Of a DNA stretch of 8,339 nucleotides, positions 6,224 to 8,339 are shown one piece after another. Numbering within the stretch: the stretch's first letter is position 1; each line of letters starts with the position of its first letter. A program made the position numbers and the translations under genes. The notes beneath the pieces were generated by a model. That model was given only the letters and a program-made list of their open reading frames with translations. It had not been told where the DNA came from and did not search any database. The DNA is from Bordetella parapertussis (GTDB lineage Bacteria > Pseudomonadota > Gammaproteobacteria > Burkholderiales > Burkholderiaceae_D), in NCBI GenBank assembly GCA_945867725.1, contig CAMBJI010000076.1, positions 1-8,339 of the forward strand. The letters are read 5' to 3'.

Positions 6224-6972
6224 TGCGCTCCGGGGTAGGCGCGCTGCAGGAACTGCATCTCGGCCAGTAGGAAACCCAGGTGTTCGGAATGACGACCCTG
6301 CTTGCCGCCACTGTGCATCCATGCATCGACCGGCGGCAATATCAGTGTGGCCGCAGCAAAGCTCTGCGTGAGATGCGACATCCATTTTGCATGCAGCGTT
6401 TCTGGCAAGGGCGCAATGCCGCGCTCAGACATTACCTGATCAATGGCATCGCATGAAAAAAGTTCGCCGGTATAGGGCCACCACTGATCGGCCGCTAACT
6501 GCATGCGGCGATGACTTTCAACAGAGCCATCACCCAGACGCACCAGAAGATCCGTACTACGGCGCAGGTGATACCTCACCTCATTGACTGATTTTTCTGC
6601 AATCGATGCCACACGCTCATCGCTGGATAGTTTCAGTGCTTGCAGCCATTCGTAATGCCAGACATCGAAATAAAACTGCCGCATCAGGGTATCGGCATAG
6701 TCATGATTAGGCTGTTCGACCAGCAGCACATTGCGAAGTTGCGGCGCATCACGCAGAAAGGCTAACTGATCTTCATCGCGTCCTGCACCTTCGACTTCAC
6801 CCGCGTAAGACAACCACAAGGTCGCTTGCCCCAGTAGATCAAGCGCGGTGTTCGTGAGCGCCATATCTTCTTCAAGCGCCGGCCCCTTGCCGCACCATTC
6901 AGACAGTCGCTGCGATAGCACCAGCGCATTGTCGCCATTGCGCAGCAGCCAGGTGAATTTTTCGCTATCCAT
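6217..6972 (-). CDS. paaC: Phenylacetyl-CoA epoxidase structural subunit PaaC
   Basis: PaaC is a ferritin-like helical protein that pairs with PaaA to form the (AC)2 core of the epoxidase; in the known enzyme it has lost the working diiron site and serves as scaffold. The 251 residues match the family length. Recognisable blocks are PALEEDMALTNTALDLLGQA (31-50), EQPNHDYADTLMRQFYFDVW (86-105) and SVNEVRYHLRRS (128-139), followed by a DQWWPYTGELF segment. The ATG lies 11 nt after the paaB stop and has only a weak ribosome binding site, consistent with coupling. The end overlaps the start of paaD. Confidence 0.95.
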   Translation of the reverse strand: MDSEKFTWLLRNGDNALVLSQRLSEWCGKGPALEEDMALTNTALDLLGQATLWLSYAGEVEGAGRDEDQLAFLRDAPQLRNVLLVEQPNHDYADTLMRQFYFDVWHYEWLQALKLSSDERVASIAEKSVNEVRYHLRRSTDLLVRLGDGSVESHRRMQLAADQWWPYTGELFSCDAIDQVMSERGIAPLPETLHAKWMSHLTQSFAAATLILPPVDAWMHSGGKQGRHSEHLGFLLAEMQFLQRAYPGAQW

Positions 6973-6983
6973 GAATCGATCGT

Positions 6984-7268
6984 TCAGAGATTGCCGACTT
7001 CGTCGGGAATGACGAAAAAGGTTGGATGACGATAGACCTTGCTATTGGAGGGCTCGAACAACTCGCCGCGTTCGGTCGGTGTACTGGCAACGATATCTTC
7101 CGATGGCACTACCCAGATAGAGACACCCTCGTTGCGTCGTGTGTAAACATCACGCGCATTGTTGATCGCCATTTCCGCATCCGGCGCATGAAGGCTACCA
7201 ACATGCTTGTGCGACAGCCCGTGCTGACTGCGTATAAAAATTTCCCATAACGGCCATTCTTTGCTCAC
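6984..7268 (-). CDS. paaB: Phenylacetyl-CoA epoxidase subunit PaaB
   Basis: PaaB is a small subunit that bridges PaaAC units and is required for ring epoxidation. The 94-residue protein begins SKEWPLWEIFIRSQHG after the initiator, then LSHKHVGSLHAPDAEMAINN and RRNEGVSIWVVPSEDI, blocks typical of PaaB. I chose GTG 7268: GAGGAG at 7275-7280 lies 6 nt upstream and overlaps the paaA stop codon (7279-7281), and the length fits the family. The open frame reaches upstream to an ATG at 7355, but those 29 codons lie within paaA and have no PaaB character. The gap to paaC is 11 nt. Confidence 0.95.
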   Translation of the reverse strand: MSKEWPLWEIFIRSQHGLSHKHVGSLHAPDAEMAINNARDVYTRRNEGVSIWVVPSEDIVASTPTERGELFEPSNSKVYRHPTFFVIPDEVGNL

Positions 7269-7278
7269 GAGAGACTCC

Positions 7279-8274
7279 TCAGGCTGCCTTGGGTGAACGA
7301 CGCTGCACTTGCTTGTCCGCATTTGCCTGCATGCCTTCGCGGAACCAGGCACCATCGTCCCAGGCCTTGTTGCGGGCGGCCAGCCGCTCGCGATTGCAAG
7401 GGCCGTTACCTTTCAAAACCGCATAAAACTCCGACCAGTCAATGGCACCAAAATCATAATGGCCGCGCTCGGCATTCCATTTCAGATCAGGATCGGGAAT
7501 AGTCAGTCCCAGATACTCTGCCTGCGGCACACACTGATCCACCATGCGCTGACGCAGCTCGTCATTCGAAAACAACTTAATCTTCCACTGCGCTGACTGC
7601 GCGCTGTTGACTGATTCCTGATCAGGCGGACCAAACATCATCAGCGCAGGCCACCACCAGCGATTCAGTGCATCCTGCGCCATTTCCTTTTGCTCTGCCG
7701 TGCCTTTGGATAGAGACATCAACAAGTCATAACCTTGGCGCGCGTGAAAGGCTTCTTCTTTGCAAACACGAATCATCGCGCGCGCATACGGGCCATAAGA
7801 ACAACGACACAAAGGAATTTGATTAATGATCGCCGCACCATCGACCAGCCAGCCGATCATGCCAACATCAGCCCAGGTGAGCGTGGGGTAATTGAAAATA
7901 CTGGAGTACTTTGCCTTGCCTGACAAAAGATCAGTCGTCATCTGATCCCGCGATACACCCAGCGTTTCAGCGGCGCTATACAGGTAGAGGCCATGACCGG
8001 CCTCATCCTGAATTTTTGCCAGCAAAATAGTTTTGCGCTTGAGCGTAGGCGCACGCGTTACCCAATTCCCCTCGGGTAGCTGACCAACAATTTCGGAATG
8101 CGCATGCTGAGAGATCTGACGAATCAAGGTCTTGCGATAACCCTCGGTCATCCAGTCCTTGGGCTCAATCTTGACGCCGGCATCAATCCTCGCCTGAAAG
8201 GCAAGTTCCTGCTCGCTCAGCTCGCCGGCCGCGCGCAGCCGGGCGGCACCAGTCTCGACCATTTGTGCATACAT
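7279..8274 (-). CDS. paaA: Phenylacetyl-CoA epoxidase catalytic subunit PaaA (diiron)
   Basis: PaaA is the bacterial diiron monooxygenase subunit that turns phenylacetyl-CoA into its ring 1,2-epoxide, committing it to the Paa pathway. The 331 residues have the usual length. Iron-ligand candidates are two ExxH motifs, E91-A-G-H94 (in [10 protein letters not shown]) and E174-A-F-H177 (in [10 protein letters not shown]), with Glu61 as a likely first-helix ligand. The conserved [13 protein letters not shown] block (206-218) follows. ATG 8274 is preceded by GAGGAG at 8283-8288 with an 8-nt gap. It is the first gene of the operon, with the promoter region just upstream to the window edge. No active-site residue seems to be missing. 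Confidence 0.97.
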   Translation of the reverse strand: MYAQMVETGAARLRAAGELSEQELAFQARIDAGVKIEPKDWMTEGYRKTLIRQISQHAHSEIVGQLPEGNWVTRAPTLKRKTILLAKIQDEAGHGLYLYSAAETLGVSRDQMTTDLLSGKAKYSSIFNYPTLTWADVGMIGWLVDGAAIINQIPLCRCSYGPYARAMIRVCKEEAFHARQGYDLLMSLSKGTAEQKEMAQDALNRWWWPALMMFGPPDQESVNSAQSAQWKIKLFSNDELRQRMVDQCVPQAEYLGLTIPDPDLKWNAERGHYDFGAIDWSEFYAVLKGNGPCNRERLAARNKAWDDGAWFREGMQANADKQVQRRSPKAA

Positions 8275-8308
8275 GAGTCGGTCTCCTCGTCTCGGGGGTT
8301 GCGATGTA

Positions 8309-8336
8309 GATTATGATACGCGAATTCTGCATAATC
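8309..8336. promoter_or_regulatory. Dyad upstream of paaA: candidate operator (PaaX-like) overlapping the promoter
   Basis: GATTATG (8309-8315) and CATAATC (8330-8336) are perfect inverted repeats 14 bp apart. The plus-strand core ATTATGATACGCGAA (8310-8324) agrees at 13 of 15 positions with the PaaX box as I remember it (WWTRTGATTCGCGWT); I could not check that consensus. On the minus strand TATCATAAT (8310-8318) could serve as a -10 element for paaA, with its -35 near or beyond the window edge. A repressor bound here would block transcription and be released by phenylacetyl-CoA. Confidence 0.4.
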
Positions 8337-8339
8337 GCA

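Noticed and set aside
6224..6385. A longer PaaD starting at 6385.
   Set aside because: The extra 54 residues overlap paaC out of frame and have no PaaD character, whereas ATG 6223 has a ribosome site and gives family length.

Overview
The window reads as a piece of a Gram-negative, probably betaproteobacterial, chromosome with intermediate GC. This assignment is an inference from the style of the phenylacetate (Paa) proteins and from the gene order; no search was run. About two thirds of the window (2816-8274, minus strand) is a tight, intact catabolic operon, paaA-paaB-paaC-paaD-paaE-paaI-paaK, transcribed right to left. PaaABCE is the ring 1,2-epoxidase that acts on phenylacetyl-CoA, PaaD helps assemble its metal centres, PaaI is the hotdog thioesterase that protects the CoA pool, and PaaK makes phenylacetyl-CoA. 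Gaps are 36 nt or less, two junctions overlap, and at two junctions the upstream stop codon lies inside the next Shine-Dalgarno sequence, so the genes are probably co-translated. The ring-opening and beta-oxidation genes (paaG, Z, F, H, J) are not in the window. A dyad with a PaaX-box-like core lies just upstream of paaA at the right edge.

The left third differs. At the far left a minus-strand gene runs off the window edge. It encodes an acetyltransferase of the CelD/FemAB-like GNAT type, with an in-frame 12-bp repeat near its N-terminus. From 1146 to about 1600 there is no intact gene, but there are two relics. The first, at 1415-1486, is a plus-strand tRNA-Trp-like sequence: its acceptor stem, T arm, encoded CCA and CCA anticodon are recognisable, while its D arm and anticodon loop are defective. 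The second, at 1505 to about 1620, looks like the N-terminus of a MacB/LolD-type ABC ATPase, broken by a TAG codon and cut off before its Walker A motif.

The ATPase relic runs directly into a plus-strand HlyD/MacA-type periplasmic adaptor gene (to 2762) that has no convincing start codon. The simplest reading is an old deletion that removed most of the ATPase, its permease and the adaptor's own start, leaving an orphan and perhaps silent adaptor. The adaptor and paaK converge across a 53-nt gap, and a 13-bp triple repeat spanning the adaptor stop codon and the first part of that gap puts a TGA in all three frames.

I found no CRISPR array, insertion sequence, toxin-antitoxin pair or clearly undescribed system. 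The most notable items are the tRNA-Trp-like relic, the collapsed ABC exporter locus and the putative operator in front of paaA.
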